A stretch of DNA of 62,550 nt. It comes from an uncultured Oscillospiraceae bacterium (lineage in GTDB: Bacteria > Bacillota > Clostridia > Oscillospirales > Oscillospiraceae). Shown one piece after another: positions 24,340 to 32,811 of the stretch. The stretch's first letter is position 1. Every line of letters begins with the position of its first letter. Both the position numbers and the translations under genes were made by a program. The notes beneath the pieces were generated by a model. It made no database searches, was not told where the DNA came from, and saw nothing but the letters and a program-made list of their open reading frames with translations. Location of the stretch: contig CAAENU010000172.1 of the NCBI GenBank assembly GCA_900757415.1, forward strand, positions 1 to 62,550. Reading direction: 5' to 3'.

Positions 24340-25035
24340 AGGGAAGGTTTCGCGTCCCGACGCGAGGACGGCCTCCGGCGGCCCCTTTCTTTCAATAGCG
24401 AAAGAAAGGGGAAAAGAACGCCAACAAAAACTACGTTTTTGCATTTCCTTCCACGCTATACCAGTTATCAATTCGCAGCTGCCTGCCACGCGTTCGCGGG
24501 GAGTTTTTCCATTTCGTATCGTCATCGAACGCTTTCAGCAACAGCGCCGCTGCCGCTGGTGCCATCAACGGTAGAACCGCAAGCACTGTTTATTACGCCG
24601 GCCAACAGCAGTGGTGCAAGACTTCTTCGCGTGTCATTGCGCGCCAGTTCTCAAACTGGCGCAGGGAGCGATCCGAGCGCTGGGCAGTGACAGATGAAGC
24701 GAGGTGAGCGAGTGACAGCGGTCAAAAGTTCGGCGGTTTTTACGCCGCTGCGAAATTTTGGGTACCGCAACAGGAAATCCATACCCCTCAAGAGAACAAA
24801 TTTACTTCTATCATCGATTGCATCAGCGGCAGCGGCGCTGTTGCGGAAAGCGTTCGATGGTGATACGAAATGGGAAAGTCTCCGTGAACGCGTGGAACAA
24901 GGTCACAAATTTGCACAATGCATAGCGCGCAAGGAAGTGAAGAAACCATCGGTTTCTTCCGGCTCTTTTGGCTGCTTTTCCAGCTGCTGGGAAAAGCAGC
25001 CCGTCGGAGACCGCCCTCGCGCTCGAAAGCAGCGG
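24340..25035. repeat. R2 fold-back element, locus 2 (two inverted arms, larger centre)
   Basis: The left arm (24340-24558) and right arm (24824-25035, reversed) end in GCGCCGCTGCCGCTG (24544-24558) and its exact complement (24824-24838). First hairpins are CCCCTTTCTTTC/GAAAGAAAGGGG (24382-24411) and GCTGCTTTTCC/GGAAAAGCAGC (24971-25000). Second hairpins are CAAAAAC/GTTTTTG (24425-24441) and GAAGAAACC/GGTTTCTTC (24939-24959). The centre (24559-24823) has another hairpin, GCGCCAGTT/AACTGGCGC near 24641-24662, and TGTCATTGCG-type words. Short reading frames inside are not believed. The whole 24194-25109 gap shows no gene. Confidence 0.85.
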
Positions 25036-25059
25036 CAGCGGCGCCCATTTCCAAACAGT

Positions 25060-25087
25060 AAAAAAGGGGACGGCTTTCGCCGTCCCC
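25060..25087 (-). terminator. Terminator of the 25110-25589 gene
   Basis: On the minus strand GGGGACGGC, GAAA, GCCGTCCCC is followed by six T residues. Confidence 0.93.
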
Positions 25088-25109
25088 ACAGATTTTGCGC
25101 CGGAATCGT

Positions 25110-25589
25110 TTACTCCTGCTCCTCGTCGGTGCGATTGCGCCATGCCAGCTCCTGCTCCAGCTCGAACTCCAGCTTCTTCACCCGCGCTTTCAGCTCGTCA
25201 TAGTGTTCGCTCTGGACATAATACTTCACAAAGGAGAACGTGGCCTCGGCAAACTCCTCCTCGGTATAGGAGGGCAGCAGGGAGCCGCCGCTGCGGCGCA
25301 GGCCGCTGACATTGATGACCACCAAACGGCGATGCTGCTCGCTCAGCTGAAACAGCTTCAGCTTCTCGGGAATCTCCAGTCCCAGATCGTACTGGTCGTT
25401 GACCAGCTGGATCAGCTGTCTCTGCTCCGGCTTGGCGGAAACGATAACGCCGTGCTCGGCGAACAGCTCCTTCAAATAGTCCACGGACACCTCTTCGCGG
25501 GTGATGGTGCCCTTGCCGATGCCGGTCAGCATGGTGTTGGACAGATTCAGGCTCACATAGACCTCTTGGCCGGTGGTGGGATACTTCAT
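25110..25589 (-). CDS. Unknown cytoplasmic protein with C-terminal coiled coil
   Basis: Not recognised. The 159-residue acidic protein has a compact N-terminal part (YVSLNLSNTMLTGIGKGTIT), a middle segment rich in Leu and Glu, and a heptad-like C-terminus (YDELKARVKKLEFELEQELA) that probably forms a coiled coil and may dimerise. It has no signal peptide or membrane segment. A well-placed GGAGG (taggaggtctag..., in minus orientation) precedes the ATG, and a promoter and a terminator bracket it, so it is a real single-gene unit. Confidence 0.75.
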   Translation of the reverse strand: MKYPTTGQEVYVSLNLSNTMLTGIGKGTITREEVSVDYLKELFAEHGVIVSAKPEQRQLIQLVNDQYDLGLEIPEKLKLFQLSEQHRRLVVINVSGLRRSGGSLLPSYTEEEFAEATFSFVKYYVQSEHYDELKARVKKLEFELEQELAWRNRTDEEQE

Positions 25590-25892
25590 ACTAGACCTCC
25601 TGCTATTCTGATGGTGGCGGAGGGGATATCCCCCTCCTTGTCTGTACTTTCATCTTAGCACAGTAGATCTATAATTGCAATAAAAACTTACAAAAAAATC
25701 ACTAAACTTTTGTGTAATTATACTAAATGTATGGAACGAGTGATACTTTTGGGGTGATGGGGCAGCGGGTATTTATTAGGGCGGGGCGACCTTTCGGCGC
25801 CGCGCTCGGATCGCTCCGCGCCGCAGTGTCCGCTATGTTTGCGCAGTGTAACCGGCTAAAAGCGCCTTGCCCTCGCAGGCGCGAAACGCTTT
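25590..25892. other. Intergenic region upstream of the unknown gene at 25110
   Basis: About 300 bp. It holds the minus-strand promoter of the unknown gene, a small GGGGATATCCCC palindrome just upstream of its ribosome binding site (about 25622-25634), AT-rich DNA, and GC-rich repeat-like sequence. The right end forms an imperfect hairpin (AAAAGCG/CGCTTTT, about 25858-25895) that may end the neighbouring minus-strand operon. Confidence 0.5.
25652..25680 (-). promoter_or_regulatory. Promoter of the 25110-25589 gene
   Basis: Minus-strand TTGCAA (25675-25680), 17 bp, TAAGAT (25652-25657). Confidence 0.6.
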
Positions 25893-26762
25893 TTACACGC
25901 CCGTCAGATCAAAGGACGGAGTATATTCCTCCCGGGCGGCGGTGCGCTCCTGGGTAAAGCCGTCGGTGATGCCGCAGTTTTCCATATACGCGGCGGCGGC
26001 GCGGTATTCCGCCCGGGTCACATGGCGCGCCAGCAGGCCCTCTGCCCCCGGCTGGGGCGTATACTGGCTCATGAGGGAGAACAGCACCTCGCCGCGGCGG
26101 AAATTCTCCGCCACCCAGTCGATGCAGCGGCGTGTGTTGTCCAGCTGCCCCGGCAGCACCAGATGGCGGATCACCACGCCCCGCTTGAGAAGTCCGTCCT
26201 CCATCACATAGGGCCCCGTCTGGCGGAACATTTCCCGGATGGCCGCCGCGGCCACGGGAAAGTAGTCCGGCGCGGCGGACAGCTCCGCCGCCAGTGCGCC
26301 GTCGGCATACTTCAGGTCGGGCAGCCAGATATCCGTCTTTCCCTCCAGAAGCCGCAGTGTCTCCACGGATTCATAGCCGCCGCAGTTATACACCACCGGC
26401 ACGCGCAGCTTCGGCTCCAGCGCCGGCAGGATCCACGGCAGAAAATGGGTGGGCGTTACCAGATTGATGTTGTGGGCGCCCTGTGCGATCAGCTCCTCGA
26501 AAATCTCCCGCAGCCGCGCCGTGGTGATGTGCTTGCCGAAGCCGCCGGCGGAGATATCCCGGTTCTGGCAGTAGCAGCACCGCAGCGTGCAGCCGGAGAA
26601 AAACACCGTGCCGCTGCCTTGTGTACCGGAGATAGGCGGCTCCTCCCACATGTGCAGCGCGGCGCGGGCCACGCGGAGGCCTGCCGGCATGGCGCAAAAG
26701 CCCCGTCCCTCCGTCTCCGTCCGCTCCGCGCCGCAGCGGCGGGGACACAGCGTGCAGATCAT
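25893..26762 (-). CDS. Radical SAM protein, PflX-like (pyruvate formate-lyase activase-related)
   Basis: Iron-sulfur enzyme of the COG1313 type; substrate unknown. The radical SAM cluster motif is SGCTLRCCYCQN (CxxxCxxC). An N-terminal cysteine group, ICTLCPRRC with a further GFCAMP, is typical of this subfamily and may hold another cluster. It has 289 residues from the ATG at 26762, chosen because MICTLCPRRC is the family start and it overlaps the tdk stop by four bases (ATGA). It is the last gene of the radical SAM-mutY-tdk-PflX cluster. Confidence 0.85.
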   Translation of the reverse strand: MICTLCPRRCGAERTETEGRGFCAMPAGLRVARAALHMWEEPPISGTQGSGTVFFSGCTLRCCYCQNRDISAGGFGKHITTARLREIFEELIAQGAHNINLVTPTHFLPWILPALEPKLRVPVVYNCGGYESVETLRLLEGKTDIWLPDLKYADGALAAELSAAPDYFPVAAAAIREMFRQTGPYVMEDGLLKRGVVIRHLVLPGQLDNTRRCIDWVAENFRRGEVLFSLMSQYTPQPGAEGLLARHVTRAEYRAAAAYMENCGITDGFTQERTAAREEYTPSFDLTGV

Positions 26763-27346
26763 TTCCGCAGCCGGTGGAAATCCGGCCCCAGATCGCCGGC
26801 CATCCAGTGGCGGCGGCACAGTCCAATATATTGGTCGTTGGCGCCCAGCACCACCTGTTCGCCCTCCTTCAGCACATGGCCCTCCTCATCAAAGCGGGCG
26901 TTAAAGGCCGCCTTCTTGCCGCACCAGCAGATGGTCTTGACCTCCTCCAGCTTGTCGGCCAGCACCAGCAGATGGTAGCTGCCGGGAAACAGCTCGCCCT
27001 TGAAGTCGGCCCGCAGGCCGTAGCAGATCACGGGGATATTGCACTCGTCCACCAGATGCACCAGATAGTATACCTCGTCCTTTGTCAGGAACTGGGCCTC
27101 GTCCACGATGATGCAGGCATATTTTTGCAGCTCGCTGTCCGCCATGGCCCGCATTTCATGGAAATAGACGCAGGGGTGCTTCAAGCCGATGCGGGAGGAC
27201 ACCATGTGGTCGCCGTCCCGTGTGTCGATCTGGGGCTTGACCAGCAGTGTGGCCTGTCCCCGCTCCTCATAGTTGAAGCGGGCCATCAGCGCGTTGGCGC
27301 TTTTGCTGGAACCCATGGCTCCGTATTTGAAATAAAGCTGTGCCAT
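26759..27346 (-). CDS. tdk: Thymidine kinase
   Basis: Phosphorylates thymidine in the salvage pathway. The P-loop is YGAMGSSKSANALM near residues 8-21. The Walker B/lid part is CIIVDEAQFLTKDEV and the substrate site GLRADFKGELFPGS. Zinc-ribbon cysteines are only partly evident (CWCGKKA and CRRHW). At 195 residues from the ATG at 27346 (AAGGAG upstream) it fits the type II family. The open frame reaches 27487 but the extension overlaps mutY and is not kinase sequence. Confidence 0.93.
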   Translation of the reverse strand: MAQLYFKYGAMGSSKSANALMARFNYEERGQATLLVKPQIDTRDGDHMVSSRIGLKHPCVYFHEMRAMADSELQKYACIIVDEAQFLTKDEVYYLVHLVDECNIPVICYGLRADFKGELFPGSYHLLVLADKLEEVKTICWCGKKAAFNARFDEEGHVLKEGEQVVLGANDQYIGLCRRHWMAGDLGPDFHRLRK

Positions 27347-27363
27347 TGTGTTTTTCTCCTTAT

Positions 27364-28404
<1,041 letters not shown>

Positions 28405-28416
28405 GCAGCTGTCCTC

Positions 28417-29259
28417 TCATTTGCTGAACCGCGCCGCATAGCCGCAGCGGCGGCACAGATCCTCACTGGGGGCGCGGCGGGAAAACCCCTCCCGTATGGC
28501 CTGCGCCCTTGGCGTATTCAGAATATCCGGCAGCTCCTGCGTCAGCAGATTGCCCAGCGCCATGCGGCCTTCGCTGTCCAGACAGCAGGGCACCGCCGTG
28601 CCGTCGCACAGCACCGCCAGTTGCTGGCGCAGGGCATGGCAGAACTGGACGCCGCCTTCCGCCGCATCGGGGGATGGCCAGTCGAATTCCCGGGCCGATT
28701 CCAGAAACAGGACCGGCGCAAGACGTTTGTTGCCCACGCTGTCGGCGGGCAGGTTTTCCACATCCTGACCACCGGCGGTGGATAAAAAGCGGAGGATCTC
28801 GCCGTTTCGTGCATCCGCGCCGCCCTCGTTCCACAGCCGCAGGGCGCACAGCACGCCCTGTTGACCGGCCCGTGTGCAGAAACCCCACACGCCGCGGAGA
28901 TATTCCGCCATATCGCCGCCGCCGTTGCCCTCGAAGCTGTGCAGCGATACGCTGACCTTGTGCAGCGCCGGGGCGGAGAGCAGCGTTTCCGCCTGCCGGG
29001 GCAGCAGCGTGCCATTGGTGGTGATGCACACCCGGAAGCCCAGCTCACCGGCGATGGCCAGCAACTGGGAAAGCTGGGGGTGTAGCAGCGGCTCGCCCAT
29101 CACGTGAAAATAGAGATAGCGGGTATGGCCCCGCAGCCTTTCCGCGATCAGACGGAACTCCTCCGGGGAGAGAAAACGCTTTTCCCGCGTCGTGCCGGGA
29201 CAGAAATCGCAGGCGAGATTGCACACGTTGGTGATCTCCACATAAACCCGTTTGAACAT
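28417..29259 (-). CDS. Radical SAM/SPASM-like protein of unknown substrate
   Basis: The cluster motif is TNVCNLACDFCPG (CxxxCxxC) at residues 11-20. The GEPLLHP and ITTNGTLL motifs of the radical SAM barrel follow. The C-terminus has extra cysteines (VPCCLDSEGR and LCRRCGYAARF) that resemble a shortened SPASM domain for an auxiliary cluster. Length is 280 residues. It starts the operon leading to mutY, but no peptide substrate gene was found next to it. The ATG at 29259 follows GGGGAGGGG; the longer frame to 29403 is intergenic. Confidence 0.82.
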   Translation of the reverse strand: MFKRVYVEITNVCNLACDFCPGTTREKRFLSPEEFRLIAERLRGHTRYLYFHVMGEPLLHPQLSQLLAIAGELGFRVCITTNGTLLPRQAETLLSAPALHKVSVSLHSFEGNGGGDMAEYLRGVWGFCTRAGQQGVLCALRLWNEGGADARNGEILRFLSTAGGQDVENLPADSVGNKRLAPVLFLESAREFDWPSPDAAEGGVQFCHALRQQLAVLCDGTAVPCCLDSEGRMALGNLLTQELPDILNTPRAQAIREGFSRRAPSEDLCRRCGYAARFSK

Positions 29260-29357
29260 GGCGCGCCCCTCCCCTTTTGTGTCGGTGTCCATTGTACCAC
29301 GATTTGCGCCGCGGTGCACCATAAAATTCTGATTTTTCCGCCGCTGCGGGAAAAAGC

Positions 29358-29386
29358 TTGCCATTTTGCCTGCGGGGTGGTAAAAT
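29358..29386 (+). promoter_or_regulatory. Promoter of the bile salt hydrolase gene
   Basis: TTGCCA (29358-29363), 17 bp, TAAAAT (29381-29386). Confidence 0.7.
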
Positions 29387-29401
29387 GCCTCAAAAACGCG
29401 C

Positions 29402-29417
29402 ATACTGGCGTCAGTAT
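29402..29417. promoter_or_regulatory. Candidate operator downstream of the bsh promoter
   Basis: ATACTG-GCGT-CAGTAT, a perfect 6-4-6 inverted repeat just after the predicted transcription start; its position would suit a repressor. No regulator gene is adjacent. Confidence 0.45.
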
Positions 29418-29448
29418 CCGCCCCTGCGGCGGTTGATCAGGAGGACTT

Positions 29449-30426
29449 ATGTGTACAGCAGCAACGTATCGGACGAAGGATTTTTATATGGGCCGCACCC
29501 TCGACTATGAGTTTTCCTATGGCGAGGAGGTCACCGTCATGCCCCGGCGCTATCCGCTGGCCTTCCGCTATGAGGGCACGCTGGCGGAGCATTACGCCAT
29601 CATCGGCATGGCCCATGTGGCGCAGGACTATCCGCTCTACTATGACGCGGTGAATGAAAAGGGCCTGGGCATGGCGGGACTGAACTTTGTGGGCAACGCC
29701 TGCTATGCCCCGGAGGCCGCGGCGGGCCGCCGCAACGCGGCCCAGTTCGAGTTTATCCCGTGGGTGCTGAGCCAGTGCGCCACGCTGGCCGAGGCCCGAG
29801 CGCTGCTCTCAGAGCTGAACCTGACGGGGCAGCCCTTCAATAGCCAGCTTCCGGCGGCGCAGCTCCACTGGCTTATCGCCGATGAGACCGGCGCCATTGT
29901 GGTGGAGTCGGTGGCCGGGGGCGTGAAGGTCTACGATGATCCCGCCGGCGTGCTGACCAACAACCCGCCCTTTCCCCAGCAGATGTTTTCGCTGAACAAC
30001 TATATGCATCTCTCACCCCGCCAGCCGGAGAACCTGTTCTCCGCCGCCCTGCCGCTGAGCACCTACAGCCGGGGTATGGGCGCGCTGGGTCTGCCCGGCG
30101 ACCTGTCCTCCGCCTCCCGCTTTGCCCGGGTGGCCTTTACCCGGCTCAATTCCCGCTCCGGTGAGGGCGAGGCGGACAGCGTGGGCCAGTTTTTCCACAT
30201 CCTCGGCTCGGTGGAGCAGCAGCGGGGCTGCTGTCAGGTGGGGGACGACGGTTATGAGATCACCATCTATACCTCCTGCTGGAACGCCAACCGGGGCATC
30301 TATTACTACACCACCTATACCAACCGGCAGATCACCGCGGTGGACATGCACCGCGCGGCGCTGGACGGCGCGGCACTGGCCCGCTATCCCATAGAGCAGA
30401 CCGAGCAGATCCGCTTCCAGAACTGA
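29449..30426 (+). CDS. Choloylglycine (bile salt) hydrolase family amidase
   Basis: Ntn-hydrolase that likely cleaves glycine or taurine from conjugated bile acids; penicillin V acylase or N-acyl amide activity are alternatives within the family. The nucleophile Cys2 directly follows the initiator Met. Arg16 and Asp19 (MGRTLD), Asn79 (GLNFVGN), Asn171/172 (VLTNNPPF) and Arg224 (SSASRFARVAF) match the catalytic set at small shifts. It has 325 residues and no signal peptide, as usual for intracellular BSH. It has its own promoter, a candidate operator and a strong terminator, and CAGGAGG before the ATG. Confidence 0.9.
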   Translation: MCTAATYRTKDFYMGRTLDYEFSYGEEVTVMPRRYPLAFRYEGTLAEHYAIIGMAHVAQDYPLYYDAVNEKGLGMAGLNFVGNACYAPEAAAGRRNAAQFEFIPWVLSQCATLAEARALLSELNLTGQPFNSQLPAAQLHWLIADETGAIVVESVAGGVKVYDDPAGVLTNNPPFPQQMFSLNNYMHLSPRQPENLFSAALPLSTYSRGMGALGLPGDLSSASRFARVAFTRLNSRSGEGEADSVGQFFHILGSVEQQRGCCQVGDDGYEITIYTSCWNANRGIYYYTTYTNRQITAVDMHRAALDGAALARYPIEQTEQIRFQN

Positions 30427-30499
30427 AAAACGCCTGCAAAAGCCGCGCGGCATTCGCCGCCATACCGGCGGCGAGGCCGCGCAGGCTGTTGACAAGCGC

Positions 30500-30539
30500 A
30501 GCACCCCTTCCGCCCCGCGGGGCGGAAGGGGTGCTTTTT
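30500..30539. terminator. Terminator between bsh and spoVAC
   Basis: AGCACCCCTTCCGCCCC pairs with GGGGCGGAAGGGGTGCT across GC, followed by five T residues. Confidence 0.93.
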
Positions 30540-30558
30540 GGCGCGGATCGGGGCGGGA

Positions 30559-30996
30559 TCATCCCAGCGCCCACAGGATCAGTCCGTAAACGGCGCTGGC
30601 GGCGGTGCCGAACACGATCACCGGCCCGGCCACGGTGAACATTTTTACGGCGGTGCCGGTGACGATGCCCTCGGCCCGGAAGTCGATGGCCGGAGAGGCC
30701 ACGGAGTTGGCAAAGCCGGTGATGGGCACCAGTGTGCCCGCCCCGGCATACCGGGCCAGCCTGTGGTACAGTCCCAGTCCCGTAAGCAGGGCCGAGAGGA
30801 ACACCAGCGTCACCGACGTGGCCGTGGCGGCGTCCTGCGTCCCCAGCCCCAGATAGCCGTACCAGTCCCCGATGGCCTGTCCCGCGCAGCAGATGGCGCC
30901 GCCCACCAAAAATGCCAGCACCATGTTTTTCCCCACCGGGGATCTGGGATTGACGCGCTTGAGATATTCCTGATATTCCTTAGGTGACATGTCCAT
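30559..30996 (-). CDS. spoVAC: Stage V sporulation protein AC (spore membrane DPA channel part)
   Basis: Part of the inner spore membrane machinery for dipicolinic acid, probably the mechanosensitive channel. It begins MDMSPKEYQEYLKRVNPRSP and has the conserved AFLVGGAICCAGQAIGDWYG, FLSALLTGLGLYHRLARYAG and VPITGFANSVASPAIDFRAE segments with about four helices. Length is 145 residues from the ATG at 30996 (or 30990). spoVAD and spoVAE, which normally follow, are absent here; downstream is the converging bsh gene, so this copy stands alone. Confidence 0.9.
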   Translation of the reverse strand: MDMSPKEYQEYLKRVNPRSPVGKNMVLAFLVGGAICCAGQAIGDWYGYLGLGTQDAATATSVTLVFLSALLTGLGLYHRLARYAGAGTLVPITGFANSVASPAIDFRAEGIVTGTAVKMFTVAGPVIVFGTAASAVYGLILWALG

Positions 30997-31055
30997 AGCT
31001 TCACGGCCTTTCCTTGTGCTGCGGTCAGTTTGCCCCGTCGGCAGAAAATCATGCA

Positions 31056-31084
31056 TTGATAAAAGGGATGTTTGGGCGTATAAT
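31056..31084 (+). promoter_or_regulatory. Promoter of the ferredoxin-hemW unit
   Basis: TTGATA (31056-31061), 17 bp, TATAAT (31079-31084), about 28 bp of leader. Confidence 0.82.
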
Positions 31085-31119
31085 AAAAATACGCAAACCA
31101 TACACCGAGGTGCACCGTT

Positions 31120-31365
31120 ATGAGTTTACCCGACAACTACTATCTTTTCGGCCGCAAGCCGCTGCAATACGCCGTTATCGACCCGGTATCCTGCACCGGG
31201 TGCGGTTGGTGCGCCATGTTCTGCCCCGTGGAGTGCATGTTCCAGCGGCCGGACGGGTTTTATGACCTGAATGTGGACAAGTGCATCGGCTGCCGCTCCT
31301 GCAAGGTCAACTGTTTTTACGGCGCCATCACCATGGTGCAGCATCAGCGGAAGGAGGATGCCTGA
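31120..31365 (+). CDS. Small 2[4Fe-4S] ferredoxin-like protein
   Basis: An 81-residue electron carrier. Two cluster motifs are visible: CTGCGWCAMFCP near residue 25 and CIGCRSCKVNCF near 53, each CxxCxxCxxxC. It has a ~20-residue N-terminal extension (MSLPDNYYLFGRKPLQYAVI). Its stop shares a base with the hemW start (TGATG), so it may supply electrons to that radical SAM protein or merely be co-expressed; the link is inference. Confidence 0.87.
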   Translation: MSLPDNYYLFGRKPLQYAVIDPVSCTGCGWCAMFCPVECMFQRPDGFYDLNVDKCIGCRSCKVNCFYGAITMVQHQRKEDA

Positions 31366-32552
31366 TGGAAAAGCCGCTGGGACTGTACCTCCATATCCCG
31401 TTTTGCAAAAGTAAGTGCGCCTATTGCGATTTTTACTCCCTGCCCCACAGCGAGGAAAAGATGGACGCCTATACCGCCGCCCTGATCCGCCATCTGGAGG
31501 AGGTGGCGCCGCGCTGCGCCGCCCACACGGCGGACACGGTGTATTTCGGCGGCGGCACCCCCAGCTATCTGGGGGAAAAGCGGCTGACAAAGCTGCTGAA
31601 AACCGTGAAAAAGCGCTATCATGTGGCCGCCGGCGCGGAGATCACGCTGGAGGCCAATCCCGACAGCGCCGGGGACTGGAAGACGCTGCGCGCGCTGCGC
31701 AGGGCGGGCTTCAACCGCGTTTCGCTGGGCGTGCAGGCGGCGGACGACGCGCTCCTGCGGCGCATCGGCCGGGTACATACGTGGGATCAGGTGCTCTCGT
31801 CGGTGGCGGCGGCCCGGATGGCCGGTTTTGACAATCTGAGCCTTGATTTGATCTACGGCCTGCCGGGTCAGACGCTGGCGGCGTGGCAGGATACCCTTCG
31901 CGCCGCCGCCGCGCTGGAAACGCAGCACATCAGCTGCTACGGATTAAAGGTGGAGCCGGGCACGCCCCTGTGGCAGCAGCGCGAAAGCGCGGATATCCCC
32001 GACGACGACGCGCAGGCCGACATGTATCTGTGGACGGTGGACTATCTTGAAAAGCAGGGCTACGGGCAATACGAGATCTCCAACTTTGCCCGCCCGGGGT
32101 ACGAAAGCCGCCACAATCTGAAATACTGGACGCTGGGCGAATACGCGGGCTTCGGCCCCGGCGCCCACTCCGACATGGGCGGCGTTCGCTTTGCCTATGA
32201 GCGGGATCTGGACGGCTACATCGCCGGTGAGCTCCGTCTCTCGGAGATGGAGGAGATAGCGCCCCTTGACCGGGATCTGGAGTATATCATGCTGTCGCTG
32301 CGAACGGTGCAGGGCATCGACAGCGCCTATTTCCAGCGGCAGTTCCGCCAGAAGTTCCAGCCTATGGAGACGCTGCTGGTGCAGTACGAGGCCCACGGCC
32401 TTGCCGCACGGACAGAGGCGGGCTGGCGCTTGACGCCCCGGGGCTTCTTCGTGTCCAACGCCATCATCGTCTCCCTGCAGGAGGCGGTGGGCCGCGTCCG
32501 GCAGGAAAGGCTGCGGCAGGCGGCGCAGGGCAATTTCAGAGTTGAGGTATAA
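31365..32552 (+). CDS. hemW: Radical SAM heme chaperone HemW-like protein
   Basis: HemN-like family now regarded as heme chaperones rather than coproporphyrinogen dehydrogenases. The radical SAM motif is HIPFCKSKCAYCDF near residues 12-25 (CxxxCxxC followed by the HemW-type DFYS). FGGGTPSYL and SLGVQAADDALL are family segments. A C-terminal HemN-like domain completes 395 residues. The ATG at 31365 is preceded by AAGGAGG; an open frame from 31281 overlaps the ferredoxin and is rejected. A second HemN-like gene, hemZ, lies at 51336. Confidence 0.92.
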   Translation: MEKPLGLYLHIPFCKSKCAYCDFYSLPHSEEKMDAYTAALIRHLEEVAPRCAAHTADTVYFGGGTPSYLGEKRLTKLLKTVKKRYHVAAGAEITLEANPDSAGDWKTLRALRRAGFNRVSLGVQAADDALLRRIGRVHTWDQVLSSVAAARMAGFDNLSLDLIYGLPGQTLAAWQDTLRAAAALETQHISCYGLKVEPGTPLWQQRESADIPDDDAQADMYLWTVDYLEKQGYGQYEISNFARPGYESRHNLKYWTLGEYAGFGPGAHSDMGGVRFAYERDLDGYIAGELRLSEMEEIAPLDRDLEYIMLSLRTVQGIDSAYFQRQFRQKFQPMETLLVQYEAHGLAARTEAGWRLTPRGFFVSNAIIVSLQEAVGRVRQERLRQAAQGNFRVEV

Positions 32553-32553
32553 C

Positions 32554-32597
32554 CATCAACCCCCGGCGGAGGATTCTGCCGGGGCTGATGCTTTTTT
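32554..32597 (+). terminator. Terminator after hemW
   Basis: CATCAACCCCCGGC and GCCGGGGCTGATG form a near-perfect stem followed by CTTTTTT. Confidence 0.9.
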
Positions 32598-32703
32598 CGG
32601 GGGGAAATCCGGCCATGCGGCAACTATTTTCTGTGAAATCCACCGCTTTTTGCCGCGTGCCCTCTTTATTTGTAACGGAACCGTAAATTTTTCGGTTTTG
32701 CGA

Positions 32704-32732
32704 TTGATTTGAAAAGCGGGAAATGATAAACT
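32704..32732 (+). promoter_or_regulatory. Possible promoter of the RND gene
   Basis: TTGATT (32704-32709), 17 bp, TAAACT (32727-32732), with an 80-bp leader. Confidence 0.5.
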
Positions 32733-32811
32733 AAAGCGTCAAAATGCGGCGCTGCGCGCCGCCCTGTCCATACGGCGCGCCGTGCCCGGCGCAGAAGAGA
32801 GGAAGAAATTC

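Noticed and set aside
24694..25203. Short frames in both strands of the R2 loci with shared peptides such as KEVKKP.VSSGSF
   Set aside because: The similarity follows from DNA repeat homology. The frames run through hairpins, lack ribosome binding sites and differ in length and frame between copies. They are treated as repeat DNA, not genes.
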